Of a DNA stretch of 64,000 nt, positions 11,944 through 23,988 are shown piece by piece; position 1 is the first letter of the stretch, and every line of letters starts with the position of its first letter. Position numbers and translations under genes: made by a program. The DNA comes from Malus domestica (Eukaryota > Streptophyta > Magnoliopsida > Rosales > Rosaceae): the NCBI RefSeq assembly GCF_042453785.1, contig NC_091665.1:23527501-23591500 (forward strand). The letters run 5' to 3'. The notes below the pieces were generated by a model. It saw only the letters and a program-made list of their open reading frames with translations. It made no database searches and was not told the DNA's origin.

Positions 11944-12306
11944 AGACCAATAAAAAGCATTTCAAAGAATTGACAGAGCTTTTTGTAATTTAGGGTGAAT
12001 TTTATATCCTAAGCTTATGTTTGGCATTTACCCAACACGAAATTTGATTACTGCCCTATTAAGATATGCTTGAAGTTTGGTTTCATGTCTTCTACTTCTT
12101 TGATGTCTTTTTGGTTTGAAGCAATGTGGGGCAAACATGAGAATTTTTGTGAGTAAGTTTCTAATATTTGGGAGAATTCTTGTGGGTCTGCTGTGGACAA
12201 AACTTGTACTCTGGTTGTTCCTCTAAAAACGTGAAATTATGAGGTGTTTGGTCATCTAAGACAGAAGAAAAACAGGCTCCTTGCTAGGTTAGAAGGTATT
12301 TAGAAG

Positions 12307-13577
12307 GTGTTATGTAGTGGTCCTAATGTTTATCTTAGTAATTTGGAAGATAAGCTGATTGCGAAGTTCAATGAGCTCCTGGCGCAAGAAGCAATTTTCT
12401 GGCATAAAAAATCTAGACTAAAGTGGTTGAGGAAGGTGATACGAATACTAAATTTTTCCAACTTGCCACTATCATTCGGAGGAGAAGGAACATAATTGAA
12501 GGTTTGAAAATTGATCATGGGGTATGGGTGGAAGATACCGAAGGCATAAAGGCTACTGCTGTCGCTTATTTTCAAAAGTTGTTTTCTCATGGTCAATATT
12601 CTCGTCAAGTCCGAGGTCTTCCTAGTCTTTTCCCTGTTATTTGTCCTGATGATTGTGCCTCTTTAAATATAAATGTTACTCCTCTAGAAGTGAAAGAAAG
12701 CCTTTTCAATATTGGTAGCTTTAAGGCTCATGATGTTGATGGTTTTCCTTCGGGTTCTTATCAGAATCAGTGGTCCCATTATGGAGGTGATTTATATAAT
12801 TTAGTCTCTGATGCTTTTCACAGAGGAAGACTTCCGGATGGCTTAAATAATACATTGATTGTGTTGGTTCCTAAAGTGGATAATCCTCAAACTATGCTTC
12901 AATTTCTGCCTCTCAGTCTATGTAACACTCTCTATAAGATCATTTCTAAAGTTATTGTTCTGAAGTTATTGTTGCTAGACTAAGGCCTATTCTCCCGGAT
13001 TTAATCAGTTCGAATCAGGTTAGCTTTGTTCCCAGTAGACACATAACTGATAACATTCTGATTGCTTAGGAGGTAATGCATAAGTTTAAAATCTCAAAAG
13101 GTCAAAAAGGATTTATTGGTTTGAAGATTGATTTGTCTAAGACTTATGACAATCTTAGTTGGAAGTTTATCGATTATGTGCTTCATGAGGTAGGGCTACC
13201 TCATTCTTTTATTGAGCTTATTATGGCTTGTGTTTCTTCCGATAAGTATTAGATTTGTTTGAACAGGGAGTTGACTGATGAGTTCATTCCTACAAATGGT
13301 TTAAGGCAAGGAGATCCTCTTTCTCCTTATTTGTTCATGTTGTGGATTGAGAAGTTGTCTCATCTTATTTTTGTTGCATTCGAAGAAGAGGGTGGAAGCC
13401 TGTGAAAACTTCTCAATCGGGGCCAAGTGTGTCTCATTTAATTTTTTTGCAGATGGTCTAATTTTGTTTTCTGAGGCTACTTTTAATCAAGCTAGAATTA
13501 TGAAACTGTGTCTGGAAAGGTTTTGTAATGCTTCTGGTCAGATGCTGAATTTACACAAATCTGTCATTTACTACTAA
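12307..13577 (+). pseudogene. LINE reverse transcriptase remnant
   Basis: Recognisable RT motifs in order are KEEEGDTN-like (12420), NTLIVLVPKVDNP, VSFVPSRHITDNILIA, GLKIDLSKTYDNLSW, GLRQGDPLSPYLF and the catalytic box, here FFADG instead of FADD. Stops occur at about 12981, 13068 and 13250, with frame changes at about 12960 and 13380. Loss of the second catalytic aspartate together with the stops shows it is dead. Confidence 0.88.
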
Positions 13578-13650
13578 CACTTGCAAAGAAACTGCTAGCA
13601 AGATTAGCTCCATTTGTGGCTCCCCTCTTGTTAATGATCTTGGTAATTAT

Positions 13651-15416
13651 TTGGGAGTGCCTATTGTGCATTCTAAGGTCACTTCTTCTACCTATAGCTT
13701 TGTTGTTGACAAAGTTTGTAAGAAATTAGCTTCCTCGAAGAGCAAAGTGTTGTCCTCGGCTGGTAAAGCTACCCTTATTCAAGCTATGACTTCTTCAATT
13801 CCTGTCTATGTGATGCAAATCTCCAAGCTTCCTGTCAATGTGTGTGAGGACCTTGATAATCTTAACATAAATTTCTTTTGGGGGGGGGGGGATACTGAAC
13901 GGCACCATAAGGTTCATTTGTGTCAATGGGACCTTGTTTGTAGACTAAAGAATAAAAATGGTCTTGGTTATAAGAAATATGCAGAAATGAATCAAGCCCT
14001 TCTAGCTAAGATTGGTTGGAGGCTTCATTGTAAAGATCACGGGCTATGGGCTAAAATTTATTGATTCTACATACTTGAAAGGTGAGTCTATTCTTAGTCA
14101 TGATGTTTGTGATAAGGGTGCATGGTCTTCAACTTGGAAGGGGGTGCTTTATGGTACTAAGTTGCTTTGTAAAGGTATGACATGGAAAGTTAGGAGGGGT
14201 AATAAAGTTCAGTTTTGGAAGGATTCTTGGATTATAGATCAACCTTTAATGCATCATGAAATGGCTCTTAATAGTCAGAATCATAATTGTGTTGTTTCTG
14301 ATTTTTTTCAAAGATGGGCGGTGGGATATTCCTAAGCTCAGAGTTGTTGTGAGTGAAGACCTTGTTCAACGAATTATTAGTTTTCCCATTGGTATTTTTA
14401 ATGCCAAGGGTGGCTGTCGAATTTGGAAGACTACTTCTAATGGTTCCTTCAATGTGAAGTCTGCCTATAGTTTGTTCTATTAGGTGATTGGTGGCCTAAG
14501 GTGGGATGGAAATTTATATGGAATATTCTGCCTAAATTGAAAATATTTTTATGGTTTATTTTCAAGGGGAAACTCCTCACTAATGCTCAGGGAGCTAGAA
14601 GAAATATGACTACAGATGCTTCGTGTAGTTATTGTTCTTGGCCTGAGGAATCTATTTTGCACCTTTTAAGGGATTGTGGCAGGGCTCAAGGTGTTTGTTC
14701 AGCTGCTTTTGTTCTTAATCAGGTTAGTCATTCCTTTAGTCTTGATTTGTATGAGTGGTTGATGGCTAATTTATTATCTAAAGAAAAATGGTATGATCAT
14801 GCTGCTTGGTGTGACATCTTTGCTTTTGTGTTGTGGAATATTTGGAAATGGAGGAACAATCATATTTTTCATGATAATTTTCAGTTCCCTATTGATCCTA
14901 AAAGGGGTTGATTATTTGAATGTCGTGGAGTGGCATAATGCTTACCAAGCTGAGAAAGCTGATATGGTTGTTTCTTAGAAAGTTCATACTCTTCTTAAGT
15001 GGGATCCTCCTACGATGGGATGTTTTAAATTGAACGTGGATGGCTCTAGAATGAGTGGGTTAGGTAGAATTGGGGCTAATGCTATTATCCGTGATTCTTC
15101 TGGTGATTGGATAGGTGGGTTTACTGTCAATTTGGGTAAGGTCAAGTTCTTGAAGATGAAATTGGGGTTTGTTCTTTGGCCTTATCTTGCAACTGATAAA
15201 GGGATATTTTGGATTATTGTGGAAATGGATTCCGCTACTTCTGTGAATCTAATGCAGGCTATGCTGCTGGCTGAGGTTGCTACTTTTCATCCTCTCACGT
15301 CTTTTTTGTGTAATTGCCATGAGATTTTGAACCAATTCGAATACTCTCAACTCAAGCATATTTACAGAGCGGAATTATGTGACAGATTGTTTAGCCAATT
15401 GAAGCTACAACCTTGA
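13651..15416 (+). pseudogene. LINE RT thumb, zinc motif and RNase H remnant
   Basis: After the RT core come the connection region (13651-14335), a zf-RVT-like motif at about 14620-14690 (CSYCSWPEE, then H and C) and an RNase H domain from 15015 beginning FKLNVDGS. The latter keeps the first Asp and IVEMDSATSV but lacks a proper AELxA motif. Frames change at about 14060, 14330, 14480 and 14900. Confidence 0.8.
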
Positions 15417-15591
15417 TCTGGGCTTTTGTTTTCGTGAAGAACTTCCTATTTGGATTGGTGATCTCTTGTCTGATGATATTTTGGGAGTTGATAAGAACCA
15501 CCTTGTTTGTACTTCTTAGATAGTTTAGTGTTTTTGGAATGTTCACCCCCTCCCAAAAAAAAGATTACCAAAAAAAAAAAAAAAAAAAAAA

Positions 15592-15604
15592 AGGGTTGGC
15601 ATTG
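15592..15604. repeat. right 13-bp target-site duplication of inner LINE
   Basis: Exact copy of 10936-10948, adjoining the poly-A tail. The outer LINE resumes in the same reading context after it. Confidence 0.95.
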
Positions 15605-16111
15605 CCATTGGCTTGAAAGTGACTCTTTCAGTGTTATTCGGAAGATGACTTTCTATGCCTCCCACATATATTGCAAATGAAATGTAGTTGCGAACAATTT
15701 TGTTATATGGGCATGATTTCCCTCCAATGGCGGTTCGTCTTGCTTTGTTTTCATACTATGTTGGCTTGCTTGGCTTTCGCTTCTCAAATTAATGAGCATC
15801 TCGGCATACAGGTTTGTTTCACTTTCTTAATTTGTTTCTTAACCTTGTGATGTTGCTTGTTTTGTTTTGCAGGTTTAGACCTTTAGGTTCGGCTTTAGAG
15901 GGGTTAGATTTCATGTTCTCCCTATCTTTTCCTTGTATCTGTGTTGTTTTTGTTTCTAGAAGGGTAAGGTTTATGTCCCCCCCTTATTTTCATGTATTTT
16001 TTAATCATTTTTTCTTGTATTATGAGGAGTTAAGTTTACGTTCCCCCTTACTAGGTGTACCTTTTTTTTGATATCAATAAAATTCCCTCGTACAAAAAAG
16101 AAAAAAAAAAG

Positions 16112-18099
16112 CATATGTGCGAATAGCTGAACACCATTCACAAAATATAGTTCAGCTCCAAAAACTTAGAGAAAGAATTTCACTTTTAAAATTTGGCATT
16201 TTATTTTTAAAACTAACATTTATATTTTCTTAGAAGGAACTCCATAACGGAACCAAAAGTACGAAATACTTTGCGGCATGCGGGTGTCGTCGATTGATTG
16301 ACACCTATATATTGGTCAAACAACGACATTCTACCGATTGATCGACTGTTACATCTCTCAACTATCCTAAGACGAAATTATTTTTGGTTTTGCAGTAGCT
16401 AATTACTTTGGCTACTCAAAATAGTTAGCAATTTGTCATATGTCCTAGAAAAGAAATGGTGACCATTGGTCAAATAATTGGTTGTAATGTTGTTTGTATC
16501 TCTAATTTCTACATGCAAGATTGAGATTCACAACGTGATAATATAAGCATTTGTTTTGAAAACTTCTTCAAATCTATGATTATCAAACATTCCTAACTTT
16601 TGTTCTTAACCAACATACAATTTTAGAAAAGATGTAGAAGTAAGTGGAAAGAAACTTTATACACTCTTAAAAAGCTTTGTGGCCTGCTGTCTCAGAATGC
16701 ATGTTCCGTCTATGTCTTCTTACTTAATTTTTCAACACGTGTTTTTACACTTAATAGACCATTAACACTATATATATATATATTTTTTAACAAACGATGT
16801 TTTAGCTACTTGTAGAACCTATTGTTCGGGCTGGATCTGTCCCTCGCATAGCTCCCCAGGGCTCTTGCCTGTCGGGCAAGGTTTGTTGCTTGGTGTGCTG
16901 CAATATGAGTTTGCTGTTAGTTTGAAAGGTGCCTTTGTAGGGCCTTTGTTAGGCCTTGAAGCTTACAATCAAAGCTAACATAGATCTGAGCGTGGCACTG
17001 CTATCCTTATATAATAGACTGTCTTTATTGATTATTTATTGGGTTCATTACTTGCGCCACAAGTTACTTTAAACTTCTTAATCTTATTGAATTGTCACAG
17101 ATGAGTTAAGTCTGCATAAGGTTATTTTTCTTGCCTTGTAAACAAGGACCTTTACTCATGATATTGTATGTCCAAAATGAAGAGGGTTCAAGGTCCTTCC
17201 AACCATTTCTTTTATCACAGTTTGCTTTAAAGAAAACAGGTTCATTAGTTTAGCCGGATTTGATCACAAATGAGACTTCAAATGAAAAACAGTTGAAAGT
17301 GATTTTAAAACATAATGAGATATGCATTAAACAACAGATCTACTTTATGTAAGTACAAACAAAAGAGACTCGGACAAGATTTAATCTTGTCGGGCAATGT
17401 TCAACTTCTTGCAACCACTTTTCTTTATGTTTATAGAGGTTGTAGACACTGGAAAATGAAATGTAAAAAGGGTTTCCTAAAGGGATTCAATACTACAATA
17501 CTAAGGGAAGGTAGCAGAGCTTCTAAACTTGACAAAAGGTGGCTTTCTATGGGGAATCTATGACTAAAAAGGGCAAAGTCTGGACAAAACACAGCTTTCT
17601 GGGTATGAACTTGTCTCTGGTGTCCCTTTATGCTTTTATAGACATTTACCATCCATACCCTTGAAAAGTGTTTTTTTGGCTGATGGTGAGATGCCCTTAT
17701 GTTGCCCATCACTTCTAACATAGGCATGTGGCCTATACCTTGCTAAAATGGTTTTAATTCTTCTTGGGCCTGTCGACTTGTCCGAGCCCAATCTTACTTT
17801 TGCTTTTGCATTCTTGGGCCTCCATCCTCACAAAGCCCAGCATTAAATTTCCATCCAAACACCTATTAACGAGAGTGACAAATGAGGATTTATGGGGATC
17901 AGCAGATCGGGGGTGGGAGGGATGTGCGAGCTAGGAAATAAAAAAGCTTGATTATGGAAGCGGGAGGTGTGGGAGGGAGCGTTGTGGAGGTTGGAGAAAG
18001 AAAGATTGAGCAAAGGGATGGGATGAGAGGTTGTGAGGGAGATCCGGAAGAAGAGGTTGAGGATGGCAATTTTTTTTTATATATATATATATATATTTT
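16112..18099. other. dirigent-block flank, unit A, partly unexplained
   Basis: The two ends match unit B. Bases 16112-16200 resemble 38720-38800; 16610-16680 resemble 50800-50850; 17920-18060 resemble 51480-51590. The piece 16815-17870 has no counterpart that I can see. It starts TGTAGAACCTATTGTTCGGG and contains a TATA-like CCTTATATAATAG at 17012, so it may be a solo LTR or other insert. Open frames here look accidental. Confidence 0.5.
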
Positions 18100-18610
18100 T
18101 GTTGATGCACAAAATCTGTGAGGACTTTGGACCAACAGAAAATGTTGAATTTACGACCTTCGCTTGGTTGCTTCGGTCACTAGTGAGGATAAGTACGTAA
18201 ATGAATAGAGACAGAGAAGCAAACACAGGATGTACGTGGTTCACCCAGATTGGCTACGTCCACGGAGTAGAGAAGTTCTTATTAGTAGTGAAGGGCTTAC
18301 ACAAGTACAAAGGATCAAGCTCTCAATTTAGTGAGTTCTTGTGAATGATTTAACACAAATGGCATTAGGCCATATTGTGGGGGAATGACCCCTATTTATA
18401 GAAAAACTTGTAGCTTTGTCACATTGACATGTGTCATGTTATGATTGGTTCTTGATGTCGACACGTGCTGCGCTCTGATTGGCTTCTAATCTTGACACGT
18501 GTCGAGTAGTGATTGGCCTCCTGGTCGGAGGGGAACTCTTCTGGGTCCTTGACAGTATAGCGTTGGCCGGTGCTCGGTAGTTTCGGGATTGGTCAAGTAT
18601 GGTACAAACA
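18100..18610 (-). repeat. 3' LTR of the minus-strand Gypsy element
   Basis: On the minus strand this LTR starts TGTTTGTACCATACTTGACC and ends GTGCATCAACA. A TATA box (CTATAAATAGG) lies at about 18395. Just outside its start, 18611-18622, the minus strand reads TTAGGGGAGCAC, a plausible polypurine tract. No matching 5' LTR is found at the other end of the element. Confidence 0.75.
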
Positions 18611-20715
18611 GTGCTCCCCTAAGTTCCCGAGTGAGGGAAACTCCTCGGTTGGGGACTTGCAAGATCCAATCCCTTGAGTAATCACGAAACTTCTAAGTAC
18701 CGAAGTGTGGTCTGATCTTCATCTGCCCTTCTCTGGAAGTACCTTTCCTCCATCCGGGAATGGTGTATTTAGCTGATGTTGACGCACAAGGTAATGTATC
18801 AATTTCACTTGAAGCTTAGTTGTAGTTTCGGGCTTAGTCAAGTGTGATACAAACCCTATAGTAGGAGTCCCCCAAGTCGCCGAGCTAGGAGATCTGCCGA
18901 AAGAGGTGACAGACAAGGTAAGCAGTCAAACTTCCAAGTAAGCAACCCAGGATCAGAGGTTTGACTTCGGCTTCCGGTTGATTGTTCTCCTTCTCCTTGT
19001 CTCTCATTCAACTGCCAGGATAAGGAGAAGCAAATGGATAAGAGATGATATGAGATACTTTTGCTTTTGAAGAAGTAACTTTCCACAGGCTTATTCTTGA
19101 ACTGTGCTGGAGGGTTTTCTGGTGCCCTTCAGAGTATAAGGCCGACTCAAAAATTTGAGGGTCAAAACAAGTCCATCAAATCTAGAGTACGTTCGACCTT
19201 GATGATATGGGATACTTTTGCTGTTGACGGAATAATGAATGTGGTATGGAAAGGTGTCGTGCTGTAGTGATCTGTTTCAGCTCACCGTTGAACCTTCTGC
19301 TTCAATCTTTTGCATGGCAGAAGTGGTGTGCAACCTTTGCATTTAAATGGTCCTTCAGAACATTCCTTCATAGTGACTCATCCACGCTTGGCAGCTTCAG
19401 TGTAAAGAGCCAATATCTGATCAACTGTCATGAGGTATTTGCCGGTGGAATTCGTGACCTTGACAGCAGTTGAGGATGAGTACTCGAGAGCAATGCTAAG
19501 TAAGCAACCAGGCAAAGGCTCCAGGCAGTCAGTTCCAAATTGGAGGTTTGATTTCAGGTTCCGACTGACTGCTCTCTTTCTCCTTATCCTGCAGGTGTGG
19601 ACAAGGACAAAGACAAAGACAGGGAGAAAGCATGATATGGGATACTCTTGCTTTCGACCCTGATGATATGAGATACTCTTGTTCTTGGTGTGGCTTATTT
19701 GCTGAGGTATTATCGGGGGGAAATAAAGCTGAGTATTTCGAGAGGTTATGTTGAGGGTGCCTTTTCGAATGCGAGAAAGGGTTGAGCATTTTTGCAGGTT
19801 TGCCTGTCCGTTGAGGAGGGAGGTCAATGTATATAGGGATTTCCCAATAACAAGTAGTAATGCTATTCCTTTACCCTTCTTGGTCACAGCAATGTAGTGG
19901 GAGCTGCCAGCTTCACGTGTTTTAATTTTGTCAGAGCACTTTGAAAAAGTGGTATGTGGTATCTGGAAAGCTGATGTTACGTGTGAAGATTACAGACAAG
20001 CTTTATCTAAGGAAATCTGGCTCTCGAAGTTCCGAGAGTTGTGCCTTTTCGGTTTTCGAACAAGCAATCCCGTCGAGGATCTGACTCTCGAGATTCGGAA
20101 AGCGGTGCTACTCCGGTTTTTGAGAAAGTAATTATGTTGGGAGTCTTTTCTCGAATGTGAGTAAAGGTTGGACGTTCTTGCCAACCTGTCTTGCCGCAAA
20201 ACACGGAGGTCGACACATATAGGGACTTTCCAGTTGTCAAGCAGTGGTGCTGTTCCTTTACCCTTATGGGTAATAGTAGGGTAGCTGGAACTTCGAAATT
20301 CTCGTGCCTAAACTTTGTCAGAGATCTTTGACAAAGTTATATGTGGTACCCGAGGAGTTGATGGTGCATATGGAGAGCGGTGATTGAACAGTAAGATTCA
20401 CGTGCTTTCTACTTCACCAGAAATCTTCGACAGATTGCCCGTAATTTCCGCAAAGCTGATTGTGCATGTGACAGGTGCTGACGAGGCTGAAAAAGCAGGT
20501 GCTTCTTCGATTTCTGAGATCGGCCCTCGTGGTCTCTGAGCAGCCCAGCTTTTGAGAAAGCAAACGCCTCTTCGATTTCTGAAGCTCCGTCGAGTGCAGA
20601 TTTTTATAGAGGCTGGCATTAAGTTCCACAGCACACTTGAATCTCTACCAGTAGAAGCTCATTTCTTGCACTTCTAAGATCTTGATTTGTCTGACCTCTT
20701 CCTTCTTCAACACAT
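18611..20715. repeat. 3' non-coding domain of the Gypsy element with degenerate 380-bp repeats
   Basis: The stretch 19757-20135 recurs at about 20139-20400 with drift. Shared landmarks are the pairs TATAGGGA(T/C)TTTCC, TTCCTTTACCCTT and TTTGTCAGAG. A partial LTR-like echo (TTTCGGGCTTAGTCAAGT...GATACAAA) lies at 18826-18856. No protein is supported here. Confidence 0.6.
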
Positions 20716-21396
20716 TTGAAAATGTCTGGACCCTCCGACCGTCGTTTTGACTTGAACCTTGGAGAAGAGACAGCCACGCCTTCTCCAGACAACATATGGC
20801 GCCCATCCTTCATATCCCCTACTGGTCCTCTTACCGTTGGGGATTCTGTGATGAAGAATGATATAACCGCTGCAGTGGTGGCCATGAACCTTCTCACTCC
20901 CAAAGATAACAGACTACTTTCCAAACGGTCTGATGAGTTGGCTGTTAAGGACTCTCTGGCTCTTAGTGTTCAGTGTGCAGGTTCTGTGTCTAATATGGCC
21001 CAACGCCTATTTGCTAGAACCCGCCAAGTTGAATCATTGGCTGCTGAAGTGATGAGTCTCAAACAGGAGATTAGAGGGCTCAAGCATGAGAATAAGCAGT
21101 TGCACCGGCTCGCCCATGACTATGCTACAAACATGAAGAGGAAGCTTGACCAGATGAAGGAATCTGATGGTAAGGTTTTACTTGATCATCAGCGGTTTGT
21201 GGGTTTGTTCCAAAGGCATTTATTGCCTTCGTCCTCTGGGGCTGTACCTGGTAATGAAGCTTCAAATGATGAACCTCCAATGCCTCCTCCTTCTGGGGTT
21301 TTGTCAAGTACTGAGGCTCCGGATAACCACCCTCCGGTGCTTTCTCTTTCTGGGGCTCTACCGACTGCTGAGACTTCCCCTAAGCAACCTTTGTGA
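20716..21396 (+). CDS. antisense ORF 1 of the Tat-type Gypsy element (226 aa, coiled coil)
   Basis: The frame ATG 20716 to TGA 21396 lies on the strand opposite gag-pol, between integrase and the 3' LTR. It starts MSGPSDRRFDLNLGEE. A helical, heptad-like region at residues 88-150 follows (QVESLAAEVMSLKQEIRGLK and on), then a Pro-Ser-rich tail made of three imperfect repeats of an SSGAxP...A.(D/N)xPP pattern. I recall near-identical hypothetical proteins being common in apple-type genomes, which fits a conserved element ORF. Known Tat-lineage elements often carry extra ORFs in this position, in either orientation. Function is unknown; a structural or nucleic-acid-associated role is only a guess. 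Confidence 0.65.
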   Translation: MKMSGPSDRRFDLNLGEETATPSPDNIWRPSFISPTGPLTVGDSVMKNDITAAVVAMNLLTPKDNRLLSKRSDELAVKDSLALSVQCAGSVSNMAQRLFARTRQVESLAAEVMSLKQEIRGLKHENKQLHRLAHDYATNMKRKLDQMKESDGKVLLDHQRFVGLFQRHLLPSSSGAVPGNEASNDEPPMPPPSGVLSSTEAPDNHPPVLSLSGALPTAETSPKQPL

Positions 21397-21978
21397 AGGC
21401 TTCATTTTGTTTGTTTATTTTGACTCATGTATATGTACATATTTGTGGCTTATCGAAAATATTAATAAATAAGCTTTGGTTCATTTCAACATATTGTGTT
21501 AAATACACCAAAGCCTTCTTCATAAAGTTCTTTGAATTTTTGCTTTTGTTGAAACCTGTATTGTTGAAGCTTTGTGAGTGAAGCATGTAGTTTGAGGTAG
21601 TGTTCCCTTAATTTCCCGAGTGAGGAAAACTTCTCGGTTGGAGACTTGAAAAATCCAAGTCACTGAGTGGTTGTGAGACTGCCGAGTGTCAAGGTGCAGT
21701 AGCATATGGTGGGAGTCCCCCAAGTCTTCAGGCGAAGAGAGTTGCCGAATGAGGTGTCTAGCTAGTAGTCAATGTCATGAGTAGGAAAACTTCACTTGTT
21801 TCTTTTCGAAGTGGTAACCCAAGGCTCGTTCTTCATATATTGTTTTTTTTGTTATGAAGATGTGTTAGGCCCAAAGAAGTGGAGGCCTAGGCCCTTTTTT
21901 GTTTTTTTTTTTGTTTTTGTTTTTTTTTTGTTTTTTATTTTTTTGTTTATTTTTTTGTTTATTTTTTGTTTTTTTTGT

Positions 21979-22015
<37 letters not shown>

Positions 22016-22461
22016 TCGACTGAGTGGGATGTTTTCAGCTGAATCCAAATAGGGGGATGTTTTCAGCCGAATCCAAGGAGGGGGGAAAGCATGACTCATC
22101 ATCATTTGTCATGATGTTGTTCCCACACTTCATCATCATGTACTACTTTTCCTTTTCTTCTTTCATAATATGCCATCAATGTGTTTAATTTTCTTTTGCT
22201 TTGCCTTTCCTTTTTGGCTGGAAAGATTGCCATCTTTCCTCACAATCGGATTTGCTGCAGTCTTGTTGAAGGAAATGTGGGTGTTGGAGCTAGGTAAACC
22301 AAGGAGGGTGTCTACGTAGAGGGAGTGGTAGCTCTTCAATATAACACCATTTTCTGTGGCTCAAATCGCAAAACCATCTTCACGAAAGTTGTTCCTTAGC
22401 TCGTGAACTACAACATATCCGAATTGGAGATCCATCGGAGCAGTACAACTCCAGAAATTCA

Positions 22462-22990
22462 GGTATGATGAGTGATTGTTCGTCATTTGTATATCAACGC
22501 GTCAGACTTGTTGTGAGCTTCAAAAACTCCATTTTCTCTTGCTCAGATCAACATACTTTCTTCATCGAAGTTGTTCCTTAACTTGTGAACTACAACATAT
22601 CCAAATTTGAGGTCCCTCGGAGCAGTATAACTCCAGAAATCCAGGTATGATGAGTGACTGTTTATCATTTGTCTGTCAACCCGTCAGATTTGTTGTGAGC
22701 TTTGAAACTCTATTTTCTCTTGCTCAGATCAGCATGCTTTCTTCATCGAAGTTGTTCCTTAACTTGTGAACTACAACATATCCAAATTTGAGGTCCCTCG
22801 GAGCAGTATAACTCCAGAAATCCAGGTATGATGAGTGACTGTTTATCATTTGTCTGCCAACCCGTCAGATTTGTTGTGAGCTTTGAAACTCCATTTTATA
22901 TTGTTCAGATCGGCATGCTTTCTTCATTGAAGTTGTTCCTTATCGACTCTTTCATAACATATCAAAAATTCAGGATGAACTAACGGTTAA
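22462..22990. repeat. 181-bp tandem repeat, about three copies
   Basis: GGTATGATGAGTGA begins at 22462, 22644 and 22825 (periods 182 and 181). Each unit runs through TGTTGTGAGCTT, GAAGTTGTTCCTTA and ACTCCAGAAAT. The last unit fades at about 22990, and a diverged unit precedes the first from about 22345. Confidence 0.85.
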
Positions 22991-23524
22991 ATATTTCCAG
23001 ATCTTCGAAACATCACAACAGCTTCGAAATCTGCAAGAAGCCGACTATCATGTTTGGAGCTTCAACACTTTAATTTCCGTCGCTCAAACAGAAACGATTC
23101 CTTCTTGAAAGTTGTTCATCTGCTCAAGAACTAGAGGGTGTCCAAAATTCAGCTCCATTGGAGAAAAGCAGCAGCTGCAAAAATTTGATAGGGGAAAGGA
23201 GGCGAAGCTTTGTTGGATTTCTAAGCTGGGGAAGATTCCAGTTTTTGTAGCAACTTCAGTACTGGTGAATTGCTTGTATTTTTGTCCATAACTAAATTTT
23301 GGACTTTGAATTATTATTTGATCTATTATAATATGTTTGAATTATTATTTGATCTATTATAATATGTTTGGGAACATATATAAGTGAATAAATAAGAAGG
23401 AAGATTTTGGGCCCTTGTGGGTGTAAAACAAAAAATGTTTATGTTTACCCAAGTGTTTTTGTACAAGTTCAAGGGCATCTTGGGTTTTGTGAACAAAATT
23501 TGTTTATTTGGAGCAAGGTTTTGT

Positions 23525-23790
23525 GTTGAAGCTTTGTAGGTGAAGCTTTGGTGTTGAAGCTTTCTAGGTGAAGCTTTGATGGTGAAGCTTTGATGGTGAA
23601 AGTATGTAGAGGGAGCTTTCTAGGTGAAGCTTTTTTAGGTGAAGCTTTGTAGGTGAAGCTTTTTTAAGTGAAGCTTTTCGGGTGAAGTTTTTTGGGTGAA
23701 GCTTTGTGGGTGAAGCTTTTTAGGTGAAGCTTTGTGGGTGAAGCTTTGGAGGTGAAGCTTTTCGGGTGAAGCTTTTTGGATGAAGCTATT
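23525..23790. repeat. GTGAAGCTTT short tandem array
   Basis: About 16 copies of a 14-18 base unit built on GTGAAGCTTT with variable spacers. The second Gypsy copy has the same motif family at 58870-59880, where it is organised into longer units. Small frames over it on either strand are composition artefacts. Confidence 0.85.
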
Positions 23791-23988
23791 TGTTTTTTTT
23801 TTTTTTTTTTTTTTGGCGCTTGACACGGTCTTCATTTGCTTGTTTTGTAGTGACTGTGGAAGACGGATTGCTTTCTGATTGAGAAGGGTTCCGGCATCGC
23901 TTTGCACCATCTTCATGTGGGTAATATAGGAACTTCCTTATGTTTTGATCATGCATGTAGTGATAGAATTTGTTTCTTCTTATTGTAG

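Larger units (their letters stand above)
10949..15591 (+). mobile_element. inner LINE, EN-RT-zinc-RNase H, inactive
   Basis: This is a 4.6-kb L1-type element ending in about 22 A residues (15570-15591). It is flanked by a perfect 13-bp target duplication, AGGGTTGGCATTG, at 10936-10948 and 15592-15604. Domain order is an ORF1-like remnant (10949-11365), apurinic-type endonuclease (11365-11940), reverse transcriptase (12300-13580), Cys-His zinc motif (about 14590-14710) and RNase H (15015-15416). Frameshifts and stops divide every domain. The 5' end is truncated. Confidence 0.92.
10180..16111 (+). mobile_element. outer LINE (non-LTR retrotransposon) fragment, split by an inner LINE
   Basis: The left part (about 10180-10948) holds the C-terminal RNase H-like domain typical of plant L1-type ORF2, with WIKLDTNG, LSKENPGSAA and, in another frame, AELSAIILGIEFAYQ. 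The right part (15605-16111) continues it: the NVVAN(N/D)F...W end, a 3' UTR and an A-rich tail at 16092-16111 preceded by an AATAAAA-like signal. EN and RT domains are absent, so it was 5'-truncated on insertion. Sequence after 16111 resumes the 3' flank of the dirigent pseudogene, matching 38720 onward, which fixes the insertion borders to within a few tens of bases. Confidence 0.8.
21397..23988. other. non-coding part between the two antisense ORFs
   Basis: It contains an echo of the LTR-adjacent sequence (21600-21740, CCCGAGTGAGGAAAACTTCTC), a T-rich tract at about 21895-22016, the 181-bp repeats and the GAAGCTTT repeats listed separately. The phenylalanine-rich frame over the T tract is an artefact of composition. 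Confidence 0.6.

Noticed and set aside
17315..17727. 82- and 98-codon frames in the unit A flank
   Set aside because: Overlapping on opposite strands, no recognisable domain, AT-rich context.
16815..17870. Possible solo LTR starting TGTAGAACC
   Set aside because: No matching CA end or target duplication could be fixed by eye; left as unexplained flank.
21796..22023. Phenylalanine-rich frame
   Set aside because: Produced by a T-rich tract; low complexity.
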